The translations under genes and the position numbers were made by a program. From NCBI GenBank assembly GCA_965232465.1, contig OZ246977.1:1178001-1242000 (forward strand): a stretch of 64,000 nucleotides of DNA, in the 5' to 3' direction. Shown here in pieces: positions 56,164 to 64,000 of the stretch; position 1 is the stretch's first letter; the number at the start of each line of letters is the position of its first letter. Below the pieces are notes generated by a model. It was not told where the DNA came from. It saw nothing but the letters and a program-made list of their open reading frames with translations, and searched no databases. This DNA is from G965232465 sp965232465 (GTDB taxonomy: Bacteria; Pseudomonadota; Alphaproteobacteria; JAQWUY01).

Positions 56164-57351
56164 ATGCAATTACAAGGCATTCGTATTATCAGTTTTAATC
56201 ATTTTTTGATGGGTCCATTGGGCATGCAGTTTTTGGCAGATTTAGGTGCCGATGTGATTGCCATAGAATCATGCCAAGGGGCATTCCAGCGCCAATGGGG
56301 TGGTATGGGTAGTAAAAAGATTATGGGTGAAGGCGGATTACATGCAGTTGCCAATCGTAACAAACGGAGCCTCGCCGTGGATTTAAAATCCCCCGAAGGT
56401 GTTGCCCTTGTAAAAAAACTGATTGCTACGGCTGATGTCGTTTCCGATAACTTCCGCCCTGGGGTAATGGATAAATTGGGTTTCAGTTTCGAAGATTTAA
56501 AAGCCATAAATCCACAAATTATTTATGCAGGAGCTTCTGGTTTTGGACCTACGGGTCCTTATAAAAATCGTCCTGGGCAAGATATGATGGGACAAACTAT
56601 TTCAGGTATGTCATGGATTACCGGTACCAAGGAAACAGGTCCTCGTATGGTGGGCGTATCCGTCATAGATCATCATGGTGCCATGATTTTGGCGGCAGGG
56701 ATATTGGGGGCATTGGTGCAAAAAGAACGCACAGGCGAAGGGTGTCGAGTGGATGTAAACTTGTTGTCTTCTGCTCTGGATTTACAAGCGGAATCTTTAG
56801 TGTATTACTTTAATGGTAAAAAACCTGATTGTCATCAACAAGAATCACAAATCGGTTCTTGGTTTCATGGGGCACCATATGGCATCTATAAAGCATCCGA
56901 CCGATATATTGGACTGTCATTGGGCGATGCTAATGTAATTTTAAAGCTGTTAGGGGTGCGAACTGATACCACATACAGCGAAGCAGATATGTATAACAAA
57001 CGCCACGAAATCGCCCATTTAATTGGCGATGCTGTGCAAGATAAAACTTATGATGCGTTGGCAACTTTGTTTGAACCAAATGGAGTATGGTATACACAGG
57101 TGAATGATTATGACGATGTTATCAATGACCCACAGATTCAACACAATGGGGACTTTTTAAAGGTTATGGATGCAGATGGCGAAGATCTCATCTTAGTCGC
57201 CAATCCTGTGCGATATAATGGTGAAATTGCTCCCGTGCGGTTACCCCCACAAAAATTAGGTGCCCAAACGCATGAAATACTTGACGAAATTGGACTTTTA
57301 GAGCAAGATAAAAAGAACTTAATTGAACAAGGTGTTGTAGTGGCTGGATAA
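56164..57351 (+). CDS. Family III CoA-transferase (CaiB/BaiF type)
   Basis: A 395-residue enzyme that moves CoA between carboxylic acids. Typical parts are FLADLGADVIAIE, DNFRPGVMDKLGF, YAGASGFGPTGPY and GRPGQD-like NRPGQDMMGQ. The catalytic Asp that carries the acyl group lies in VSVIDHHGAMI. CGAGGAGAA precedes ATG 56164. With the crotonase just upstream it would activate an imported or derived acid and hydrate it, much as the carnitine (CaiB-CaiD) pair does; the actual substrate is unknown. Confidence 0.9.
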   Translation: MQLQGIRIISFNHFLMGPLGMQFLADLGADVIAIESCQGAFQRQWGGMGSKKIMGEGGLHAVANRNKRSLAVDLKSPEGVALVKKLIATADVVSDNFRPGVMDKLGFSFEDLKAINPQIIYAGASGFGPTGPYKNRPGQDMMGQTISGMSWITGTKETGPRMVGVSVIDHHGAMILAAGILGALVQKERTGEGCRVDVNLLSSALDLQAESLVYYFNGKKPDCHQQESQIGSWFHGAPYGIYKASDRYIGLSLGDANVILKLLGVRTDTTYSEADMYNKRHEIAHLIGDAVQDKTYDALATLFEPNGVWYTQVNDYDDVINDPQIQHNGDFLKVMDADGEDLILVANPVRYNGEIAPVRLPPQKLGAQTHEILDEIGLLEQDKKNLIEQGVVVAG

Positions 57352-57382
57352 TTCCCTTGTTACAAAGGAAAAAAGTAAAATC

Positions 57383-58891
57383 ATGTTATTAAAAACACAA
57401 AATATTTCTAAGTTTTATCCCGGTGTAAAAGCGTTACAAAATATAAATTTCAGCATTGATAAAGGGGAAATCGTATCTGTTGTCGGTGAAAACGGAGCGG
57501 GTAAATCTACTTTAATGAAAATTCTGTCAGGGGCGATTTCACCCTCTGAGGGACAAATATTTATGGATGACAGCCCTGTTGTGTTCACCAAGCCTACGAT
57601 GGCACAGAATATGGGTATTTCAACCATCCACCAAGAATTGATGATTATTCCCGAATTGTCTGTTGTGGAAAATGTGTTTATGGGGGCATTAAAACGGGGA
57701 TTCTTAGGGATATTGGATTGGCAGAATATGGCATTAGAAACAGAGAAATTACTTGCGAAATTAGGGCTAAAATTGGATGTATTTGGCAAAGCGGGTAATT
57801 TAAGCGTTGCCGAACAACAGTTGTTAGAAATTGCCCGTTCGATTCGTCGTAATTCACGGCTGTTAATTATGGATGAACCAACAGCTTCGTTGTCACGAGA
57901 AGAAACAGAAAATTTGTTTAATTTGGTACGGTCTTTGCGAAAACAAGGCATTGCAGTTATCTTAATTACCCACCATTTAAACGAAATTTTTGAATTATGC
58001 GATCGGGCATTTGTACTTCGGGATGGACAGTATTCCGGTAAATCAGACATTCAAGACTTAACCGAAACCAAACTTATTGAAATGATGCTTGGGGCAGAAT
58101 TGGTGCAGAATAAAGGTGAAGTTCGCAAATATACCCAAAACCCAGAAATTGTTTTAGAAACGAAAAATGTCACCCGAACCCCTGCGTTAAAAAACATCAG
58201 TATACAACTGCACCGTGGGGAAGTGCTTGGTATTGCTGGTTTAATGGGGGCTGGTCGTACAGAATTGGTACGGGTATTATATGGTGCGGATGTTATCGAC
58301 AGTGGCGAGATACATATTAACGGTGAAATAACTACTCTAAAAAATCCTCGTGATGCCATTGATAATGCGGTTGGATTAGCCCCAGAGGACAGGAAGACCC
58401 AAGGGCTTATCTTGTCCATGTCCATTGCCCACAATGTAACCATGTCATCATTAAAATCTTATTCAGGTCTGTTGGGATTAAGTTTGAGCAAAGAAAAAAA
58501 AGATGCGGATAAATTTTGTACTTTACTGGAAACAAAGCACACTGGGGTAGAATATGAAGTGGGTACTTTAAGTGGCGGGAATCAACAAAAAGTAGTTCTG
58601 GCAAAGTTACTGGGGGCAGGTACAGATATTTATTTACTAGACGAACCGACTCGGGGTATTGATGTTGGGGCAAAAAAGGCAATTTCCAACCTGATTTGGG
58701 ACATTACCAATCGGGGGAGTTCGGTCATTATTATATCGTCTGCCATTGAAGAGCTTATCACTGTATGTGACCGTATTGTGTGTATGCACCAAGGGGAAAT
58801 TACTCAAACATATGATCGTAAAGATTTTGATTTAAATAAAATTATGCTGTCATCCATGGGTAATACAGATACGATGAAAGGAAATATGTAA
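57383..58891 (+). CDS. Sugar-type ABC transporter ATP-binding protein (two domains)
   Basis: A 502-residue RbsA/MglA-like ATPase of normal length. The first domain has Walker A GENGAGKST, LSVAEQQLLEIAR and LIMDEPTASLS. The second has the usual degenerate Walker A (GLMGAGRTE), LSGGNQQKVVLAKLL and LLDEPTRGIDVGAK. It starts 31 bases after the CoA-transferase gene and ends one base before the permease gene. It drives the two permeases that follow. Confidence 0.94.
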   Translation: MLLKTQNISKFYPGVKALQNINFSIDKGEIVSVVGENGAGKSTLMKILSGAISPSEGQIFMDDSPVVFTKPTMAQNMGISTIHQELMIIPELSVVENVFMGALKRGFLGILDWQNMALETEKLLAKLGLKLDVFGKAGNLSVAEQQLLEIARSIRRNSRLLIMDEPTASLSREETENLFNLVRSLRKQGIAVILITHHLNEIFELCDRAFVLRDGQYSGKSDIQDLTETKLIEMMLGAELVQNKGEVRKYTQNPEIVLETKNVTRTPALKNISIQLHRGEVLGIAGLMGAGRTELVRVLYGADVIDSGEIHINGEITTLKNPRDAIDNAVGLAPEDRKTQGLILSMSIAHNVTMSSLKSYSGLLGLSLSKEKKDADKFCTLLETKHTGVEYEVGTLSGGNQQKVVLAKLLGAGTDIYLLDEPTRGIDVGAKKAISNLIWDITNRGSSVIIISSAIEELITVCDRIVCMHQGEITQTYDRKDFDLNKIMLSSMGNTDTMKGNM

Positions 58892-58892
58892 A

Positions 58893-60770
58893 ATGTTTAA
58901 ATTGAAAAATGTTTTATTGCATGGAAACATCATTATCTTGGTCGCATTGATTTTAGTTGCCACTGCTGTTTCCGACTATTTTTTAACCTTTGAAAATATT
59001 ATCAATGTGGTGCGGGTGGCATCGTTAATCGGCGTTGTTGCCATTGGTATGAACATGGTTATCATCTTGGCGGGGATTGACTTATCCGTTGGTTCTGTCG
59101 TTGCCATAACTGGGGCGGTAACCGCCGGTTTATGGAATACAGGTAACCCGCAATTATTTGTTGCTTTACCATTGTTAATTGCCATTTGTGTAGGGTGTTT
59201 AAATGGCGGTATGGTGGCATGGTTCCGTATGCAACCGTTTGTGGCAACTTTAATCATGATGACCGTTGTACGGGGGGCGGGCTTAGTATACACTGGTGGA
59301 CAGCCCATATATGCGGATTATCCCGATTGGTTTTCATATTTGGCACGGGGTATTGTGTTTGGGTTGCCCGTACCCACAGTTATTTTTATTATTGTGACCC
59401 TTGCTGCTTGGTACATTATGCGATGGCGACAAATTGGACGGGAAATTTATGCTATCGGTTCCAATGAAACCGCCGCCTGGTTGTCGGGCATATCTGTGCA
59501 AATAGTTAAAATTAAGGCTTATGCGTTCTGTGCGTTTTGTGCGGGTGTTGCTGGGTTAATTATGACCGCTCGTATAGGATCTGGGGAACCGGGACAAGTG
59601 GGGGTATTTTTAGAACTTGATGCCATTGCGGCGGTGGTTATTGGCGGAACTTCGCTTCGGGGTGGTAAAGGATCTGTTTGGGGGGCAGTTATTGGTGTAT
59701 TGATTATTAGCATCGTTAATAATTTGTTTAACCTGTTGGGTGTGGGACCCGCATGGCAACAAGTGGCAAAAGGTACGATTATTATTTTAGCAGTAATCTT
59801 ACAAAGCCTCAGCGATGGCACCTTATCGTTCAAAGATATATTTAAATCAACAGGTGCATTTTTTTGTGCGTTTGTCAGGAACACTTTACGGGTACACACA
59901 TGGATGAAGCCTGTGTTGTTAATACTGGTACCACTGATGATTATCAATGTTGCCGTGTGGCAGTCTTCAAAATCCATGTATGAAGTAGATTTTGCCAAGG
60001 CACCATATCGCATTGCCAACAACCTAGAATTAACCCGTGTATATCATAGGGCAAAACCTTTGTACCAAGAGGTCATCGATACCTATCCTAACAGTAAATA
60101 TGCCTTGTTGTCCCGTATTGGTATAGCCAATATTTTATTTAAAACCGGTGCACTCGAACAATCAAAAGCCGCATACATTGCCTTATTGGATACATGGGGT
60201 ACTGGACATATGGTCGCTAAAATGCACTATGACATCTTAAATAATTATATTCAATTATTACAAGAAATGCAGGATGATGAAACCTTTAAGGATATTTATC
60301 AGCTGATTGCAGAAATGTATCCCAACAGTGATGCTTTAACGGAGGCGGGGGTGTACTTAAAACAATTGGAAGCAAAGAAAATTGTCGATAACAGCAGTGT
60401 ATTGCAAAATGCCCCGGTGATTATAATGGCGGATGATGTTGTTGTACCTGATGCTGTGAAAGTGGGGGGTACTTTTGAAATTTTGATAACTGTAAAACCT
60501 AACGGAGGCAAGTCCACGGACTTTTCTGTGATGACTCCGAACGGATTTTGGAATGCATTTATGTTGATGGACATCATGCCACAGCCTAGGGGTATATCTG
60601 AATTTTGGGGCAAACAAGCATGGGCATATGGACAAATCAGCGAACCGATGCAGATAAAAGTCACACTCAAAGCCAAAAAAATTGGTATAGCAAAATTTGA
60701 TTTAGATGTGGAGCAATCGTTTAATATCTTGGATTTTCAGATTGTAAAATCTATTACAGTGGGGGAATAA
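58893..60770 (+). CDS. ABC permease fused to a C-terminal TPR-like and beta-rich domain
   Basis: A 625-residue protein. Residues about 1-325 are a complete RbsC-type permease (AGIDLSVGSVVAITGAVTAG, MQPFVATLIMMTVVRG, IGGTSLRGGKGSVWGAVIG). An extra membrane helix follows (about 345-365, VLLILVPLMIINVAVW), then a helical part with TPR-like spacing (YHRAKPLYQEVIDTYPNSKYA, LEQSKAAYIALLDTWG) to about 505, and a beta-rich end (about 510-625). Ordinary permeases stop near 330. If the permease end is cytoplasmic, the extra helix puts the TPR part in the periplasm, near the binding protein (inference). Confidence 0.88.
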   Translation: MFKLKNVLLHGNIIILVALILVATAVSDYFLTFENIINVVRVASLIGVVAIGMNMVIILAGIDLSVGSVVAITGAVTAGLWNTGNPQLFVALPLLIAICVGCLNGGMVAWFRMQPFVATLIMMTVVRGAGLVYTGGQPIYADYPDWFSYLARGIVFGLPVPTVIFIIVTLAAWYIMRWRQIGREIYAIGSNETAAWLSGISVQIVKIKAYAFCAFCAGVAGLIMTARIGSGEPGQVGVFLELDAIAAVVIGGTSLRGGKGSVWGAVIGVLIISIVNNLFNLLGVGPAWQQVAKGTIIILAVILQSLSDGTLSFKDIFKSTGAFFCAFVRNTLRVHTWMKPVLLILVPLMIINVAVWQSSKSMYEVDFAKAPYRIANNLELTRVYHRAKPLYQEVIDTYPNSKYALLSRIGIANILFKTGALEQSKAAYIALLDTWGTGHMVAKMHYDILNNYIQLLQEMQDDETFKDIYQLIAEMYPNSDALTEAGVYLKQLEAKKIVDNSSVLQNAPVIIMADDVVVPDAVKVGGTFEILITVKPNGGKSTDFSVMTPNGFWNAFMLMDIMPQPRGISEFWGKQAWAYGQISEPMQIKVTLKAKKIGIAKFDLDVEQSFNILDFQIVKSITVGE

Positions 60771-60776
60771 GTTGTG

Positions 60777-61724
60777 ATGAATTGGATAAAAAAATACCCA
60801 TTTATAGCGGTTTTGATTTTAATGGCCTTGATTTTTCATTTATTGTCGCCTGTATTTTTTGAATTGGATAATATAACTAACATATTAAAACAATCGTCTA
60901 TTTTAGGATTTGTAGCACTAGGTATGGCGTTTGTGTTGATTGTGGGGGGACTAGATTTATCAGTCGGGTCGGTCATGGCATTTTCTACTGTTATTATTGC
61001 TGGTATGGCGGCGACTTATTCCCCTATATTTGGTATTCATGCGGCCCTTATATTAGGGGTGCTTATTGGGGTGCTGAATGGAGTGTTTGTGGCGGTATTT
61101 AATTTTCAGCCCATTATTGTAACCCTGTCCAGTATGGCGATTGTCCGTGGACTTGGTATGGTATATTCGGATTCCCGTCCCATTTTTGGTACTTTACCAG
61201 ATGAGTTTTTCTGGTTATTTGATGGTATATTCTTGGGCATTCCCATTCCTGTGTGGCTGTTTTTTACAGTATGTGTATTATCTATGATATTTATGCACTA
61301 CACAGAAACAGGACGGCAGATTTATCAGGTGGGTGGGGACGAACATGCTGCTCGTCTTGCTGGTGTAGAAGTCGTTCGCACAAAAATTTTATGTTACGGA
61401 TTAAGTGGTTTTATGTCGGCTATTGCTGGATTGTTATTGGTTGCCCGTATGCGATCGGGCGAAGCTGTTGTAACTGGTATAGGCTTGGAATTGGATGCCA
61501 TTGCTGCGGCTGCCATCGGTGGGGTATCATTGATGGGCGGTGTGGGAACTATTCTTGGTACTGTATGCGGTGTGTTTATCATTGCTATGATGAGTAATGC
61601 TTTTAACCTATTGGGGATTAACCCATATTGGCAACGCATTATTGTTGGTGTTGTATTATCGATTGCGGTCATTTGTTATTCCAATATTTCATTAAGGCGG
61701 TTATTTAAAATATTTGCTAAATAA
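60777..61724 (+). CDS. Sugar-type ABC transporter permease (RbsC family)
   Basis: A 315-residue permease of normal length with VGGLDLSVGSVMAFSTV, FQPIIVTLSSMAIVRG, VGGDEHAARLAGVEV and IGGVSLMGGVGTILG. It pairs with the fused permease before it. Either GTG 60774 or ATG 60777 may be the start; GGGGGA lies upstream of both, and the ATG is given. Confidence 0.92.
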   Translation: MNWIKKYPFIAVLILMALIFHLLSPVFFELDNITNILKQSSILGFVALGMAFVLIVGGLDLSVGSVMAFSTVIIAGMAATYSPIFGIHAALILGVLIGVLNGVFVAVFNFQPIIVTLSSMAIVRGLGMVYSDSRPIFGTLPDEFFWLFDGIFLGIPIPVWLFFTVCVLSMIFMHYTETGRQIYQVGGDEHAARLAGVEVVRTKILCYGLSGFMSAIAGLLLVARMRSGEAVVTGIGLELDAIAAAAIGGVSLMGGVGTILGTVCGVFIIAMMSNAFNLLGINPYWQRIIVGVVLSIAVICYSNISLRRLFKIFAK

Positions 61725-61765
61725 CCAAACATAGTGTACTTTATATATTATTTAAGGAGAAAAAT

Positions 61766-63256
61766 ATGAAACATACAATGCCAGTCTTTATCAGAGAAAA
61801 TGGTTTTTATATTGGCGGAAAAACTTTAAATCCAAAAAACCTAGACCGCATGAAACGCATAGACCCGGCACATGGAGTTGCGGTCAGCTCCATTCCCCTA
61901 TGTAATGCTAAGCATGTAAATCATGCGGTACAAACCGCACGGAATGCCTTTGAAAATGGGTGGGAACATACACCGGCAAGCGTACGGGCAAGTATCTTGT
62001 TAAAAACCGCCCAAGGCATTCGGGATAATGTGGATACATTAGCATATTGGGAAACATTGGAAACTGGAAAGCCGATTCGTCAATCCTATGATGAAATTAT
62101 TGGGGCGGCGGATCATTATGAAGCCGTGGGCGGATTTGCCCGCATGATAACCGGCGAAACTTATAATGGATATGGGGAAAGCCTATTTGGTATGAATACT
62201 AAACAACCAATTGGCGTAGTGGGAATAATTACCCCTTGGAACTTTCCCTCTATTGTCCTTGCAGAACGCTTGCCATATATTTTGGCGGCGGGATGCACAG
62301 TGGTATTAAAACCTTCTGAATTTACATCTACCACCAGTTTAATGTTAGGCGATATTATGAAAGATGCAGGTTTGCCCGACGGTGTATATAATGTAGTAAC
62401 CGGCACAGGGCAATCAGTGGGTGAAGCCATGTCGAACCACATGGATATCGATATGATATCATTTACAGGTTCTTCTGTGGTTGGCAAATGCGTACTTGCA
62501 TCGTCTGCTCGATCTAATTTCAAAAAAATTGCTTTGGAACTAGGCGGAAAAAATCCACAAATTGTCTTTGCGGACAGCGACTTGGATGATGCAGTTGATG
62601 GTATTGTGTTTGGATTGTGTTTTAACGCAGGACAGTGCTGTGTGTCTGGATCCCGCTTAATAGTGGAAAAATCCATTGCTAATATAATAGTTGATAAAAT
62701 TATCAAAAAATTGTCCCATGTACAGGTGGGGGATTCATTGGACGAAAATACTCAAATGGGGGCAATTGTCAGCGATACCCATTATCATAAAATACTAAAC
62801 TACATAAAAATAGGTATCGAACAAGGTGCAAAGGTAAAATTGGGGGGTAAGGAAATTGCATCTGATGGCTTATTTATTGAACCGACTGTATTTACAGGTG
62901 TTACAGCTGATATGGATATATTTAAGGATGAAATTTTTGGACCTGTGTTATCAGTCATTCCCTTTGAAACACCGGAAGAAGCCATTAAAATCGCCCAAGA
63001 TACAGATTACGGACTTGCTGCGTCTGTATGGAGCAAAAATATCGACAAGGCTCTTGATGTCATCCGTAAAATGCGGGCGGGAAGATGTTGGGTAAATACG
63101 ACTATTTTGGGGGGTCCAGAACAAGCTATTGGCGGATTCAAACAATCTGGCATAGGACGGGAATGTGGTATGGAGGGAATTTTTGAATATATGGAAAATA
63201 AATCCATTCATGTACACATTGGTAAACGAGATCATTGGATAAAATCAGGGGAATAA
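61766..63256 (+). CDS. NAD(P)-dependent aldehyde dehydrogenase
   Basis: A 496-residue enzyme of the ALDH superfamily, with TPWNFPSIVLAERL, FTGSSVVGKCV, the catalytic Glu in LELGGKNPQIV and the catalytic Cys in FNAGQCCVSGSR. It looks like the betaine/lactaldehyde/semialdehyde group; the exact aldehyde is open. Next to an FAH-family enzyme and a sugar transporter, oxidation of a sugar-derived aldehyde such as 2-oxoglutarate semialdehyde or glycolaldehyde is plausible. AAGGAGAAAA precedes ATG 61766. A succinate-semialdehyde role for the lactonase cluster 12 kb away is also possible. Confidence 0.92.
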   Translation: MKHTMPVFIRENGFYIGGKTLNPKNLDRMKRIDPAHGVAVSSIPLCNAKHVNHAVQTARNAFENGWEHTPASVRASILLKTAQGIRDNVDTLAYWETLETGKPIRQSYDEIIGAADHYEAVGGFARMITGETYNGYGESLFGMNTKQPIGVVGIITPWNFPSIVLAERLPYILAAGCTVVLKPSEFTSTTSLMLGDIMKDAGLPDGVYNVVTGTGQSVGEAMSNHMDIDMISFTGSSVVGKCVLASSARSNFKKIALELGGKNPQIVFADSDLDDAVDGIVFGLCFNAGQCCVSGSRLIVEKSIANIIVDKIIKKLSHVQVGDSLDENTQMGAIVSDTHYHKILNYIKIGIEQGAKVKLGGKEIASDGLFIEPTVFTGVTADMDIFKDEIFGPVLSVIPFETPEEAIKIAQDTDYGLAASVWSKNIDKALDVIRKMRAGRCWVNTTILGGPEQAIGGFKQSGIGRECGMEGIFEYMENKSIHVHIGKRDHWIKSGE

Positions 63257-63258
63257 GT

Positions 63259-64000
63259 ATGATAAAACCATGTATAATAGATATCAGTGGTGTATTTGTG
63301 GGACGAATATGGGATGCGGATTTACGGTGTCCTAGTTTGGTGAGTGTACGGGATGGGGTGGTATATGACATTACCACCGCTGATGTGCAAACCATGTCTG
63401 ATGTGTTAGATTTGGATAGTCCCGCTGAATATGTACAATCCATCACAGGTACACAGGTCATGTCTTTGATCGATTTACAAACACAAAGTTTAACCGTCAA
63501 TGGTGCCCCCAGTATGACCCATATTTTATCCCCAAATGATGTACAGGCGGTAAAAGCCTGTGGGGTGACCTTTGCCAAATCCATGGTCGAACGGGTTATC
63601 GAGGAACAAGCCAAAGGCGATGCGGACAGAGCCCATGCCATTCGCACGGAAATTGCCGAAGAAATCGGCACCACTTTACAAGACATTACCGCCGGCTCCG
63701 CACAAGCACAGCAGACAAAACAACTGCTTATCGAAAAGGGCTTGTGGTCACAATACCTAGAAGTAGGCATCGGGCCGTACGCAGAAGTGTTTACCAAAGC
63801 CCAACCGTTATCATCGGTCGGGTGGGGTATGGAAGTGGGACTGCATCCCGCATCAAGCTGGAACAATCCAGAGCCTGAAATTGTGTTAGCGGTCGATTCA
63901 AACGCCACTGTAAAAGGTATCACCCTAGGCAACGATGTGAACTTGCGGGATATCGAAGGATTATCCGCATTATTATTGGGTAAAGCCAAGGATAATAATG
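63259..64000 (+). CDS. Fumarylacetoacetate hydrolase-family protein, AraD-like (partial)
   Basis: The frame from ATG 63259, two bases after the ALDH stop and preceded by GGGGA, stays open to the window edge (247 codons). It contains GVTFAKSMVERVIEEQAKGD, KGLWSQYLEVGIGPYAEVF, SSWNNPEPEIVLAV and LGNDVNLRDIEG. The NNPEPE motif with its metal-binding glutamates marks the FAH fold, in the subgroup that acts on 2-keto-3-deoxy sugar acids in non-phosphorylative pentose, rhamnose or galactose pathways. That fits a sugar ABC operon with an ALDH. The C-terminus is outside the window. Confidence 0.85.
   Translation, partial: MIKPCIIDISGVFVGRIWDADLRCPSLVSVRDGVVYDITTADVQTMSDVLDLDSPAEYVQSITGTQVMSLIDLQTQSLTVNGAPSMTHILSPNDVQAVKACGVTFAKSMVERVIEEQAKGDADRAHAIRTEIAEEIGTTLQDITAGSAQAQQTKQLLIEKGLWSQYLEVGIGPYAEVFTKAQPLSSVGWGMEVGLHPASSWNNPEPEIVLAVDSNATVKGITLGNDVNLRDIEGLSALLLGKAKDNN

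Overview
The window reads as an AT-rich alphaproteobacterial chromosome. The order rne / amiC / mrcA / prfB / yggT, the hisB-hisH-hisA-hisF-hisE-hinT run and the malonate operon all fit that class; genus cannot be told from the sequence alone. Many genes carry long runs of G or C (six to eight bases). TAA is the commonest stop, but TGA is used (for example the 45 kb permease overlaps and matA) and an intact RF2 gene is present. I see no rRNA, tRNA, prophage or CRISPR array.

Layout. 1-6.3 kb: RNase E (partial, minus strand), then amiC, mrcA, prfB and yggT on the plus strand (cell wall and translation). 6.3-16.6 kb: a TPP-dependent enzyme, a broken IS1595-type transposase, then a minus-strand malonate operon (two malonyl-CoA decarboxylases, malonyl-CoA synthetase, three-part TRAP transporter) divergent from a GntR regulator. 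16.8-25.2 kb: an orphan peptide-type binding protein, rpsO-truB facing away from pnp, RNase P RNA, an LD-carboxypeptidase with an extra N-terminal region, and two very small genes. 25.4-31.1 kb: an SSS symporter with its DUF4212 partner, a frameshifted alpha/beta hydrolase, a membrane protein, a MATE exporter and PlsC. 31.2-36.5 kb: his genes, hinT and a periplasmic 5'-nucleotidase.

36.6-49.6 kb is the most unusual part. It is a tightly packed minus-strand cluster bounded by an AttM/BlcC-like lactonase at its start and an iron alcohol dehydrogenase at its end. Between them lie a complete sugar-type ABC importer, a seven-helix protein of the proteorhodopsin family, a flotillin-like SPFH protein, a small four-helix protein and an SSS symporter. 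The opsin-like protein has lost the retinal-binding lysine (Arg214) and the usual proton acceptor, donor and conserved arginine, so it cannot be a normal light-driven pump. I infer a lactone or hydroxy-acid uptake and oxidation module with a non-photochemical opsin fold in its membrane complex.

49.6-64 kb: an IS5-type remnant, then a minus-strand GMC oxidoreductase, LacI regulator and GH88 glycosidase, divergent from a plus-strand operon. That operon encodes a binding protein, enoyl-CoA hydratase, type III CoA-transferase, ABC ATPase, a permease fused to a soluble TPR-like domain, a second permease, an aldehyde dehydrogenase and an FAH-family enzyme that runs off the end. It looks like uptake and oxidative breakdown of a sugar-derived or CoA-activated compound.
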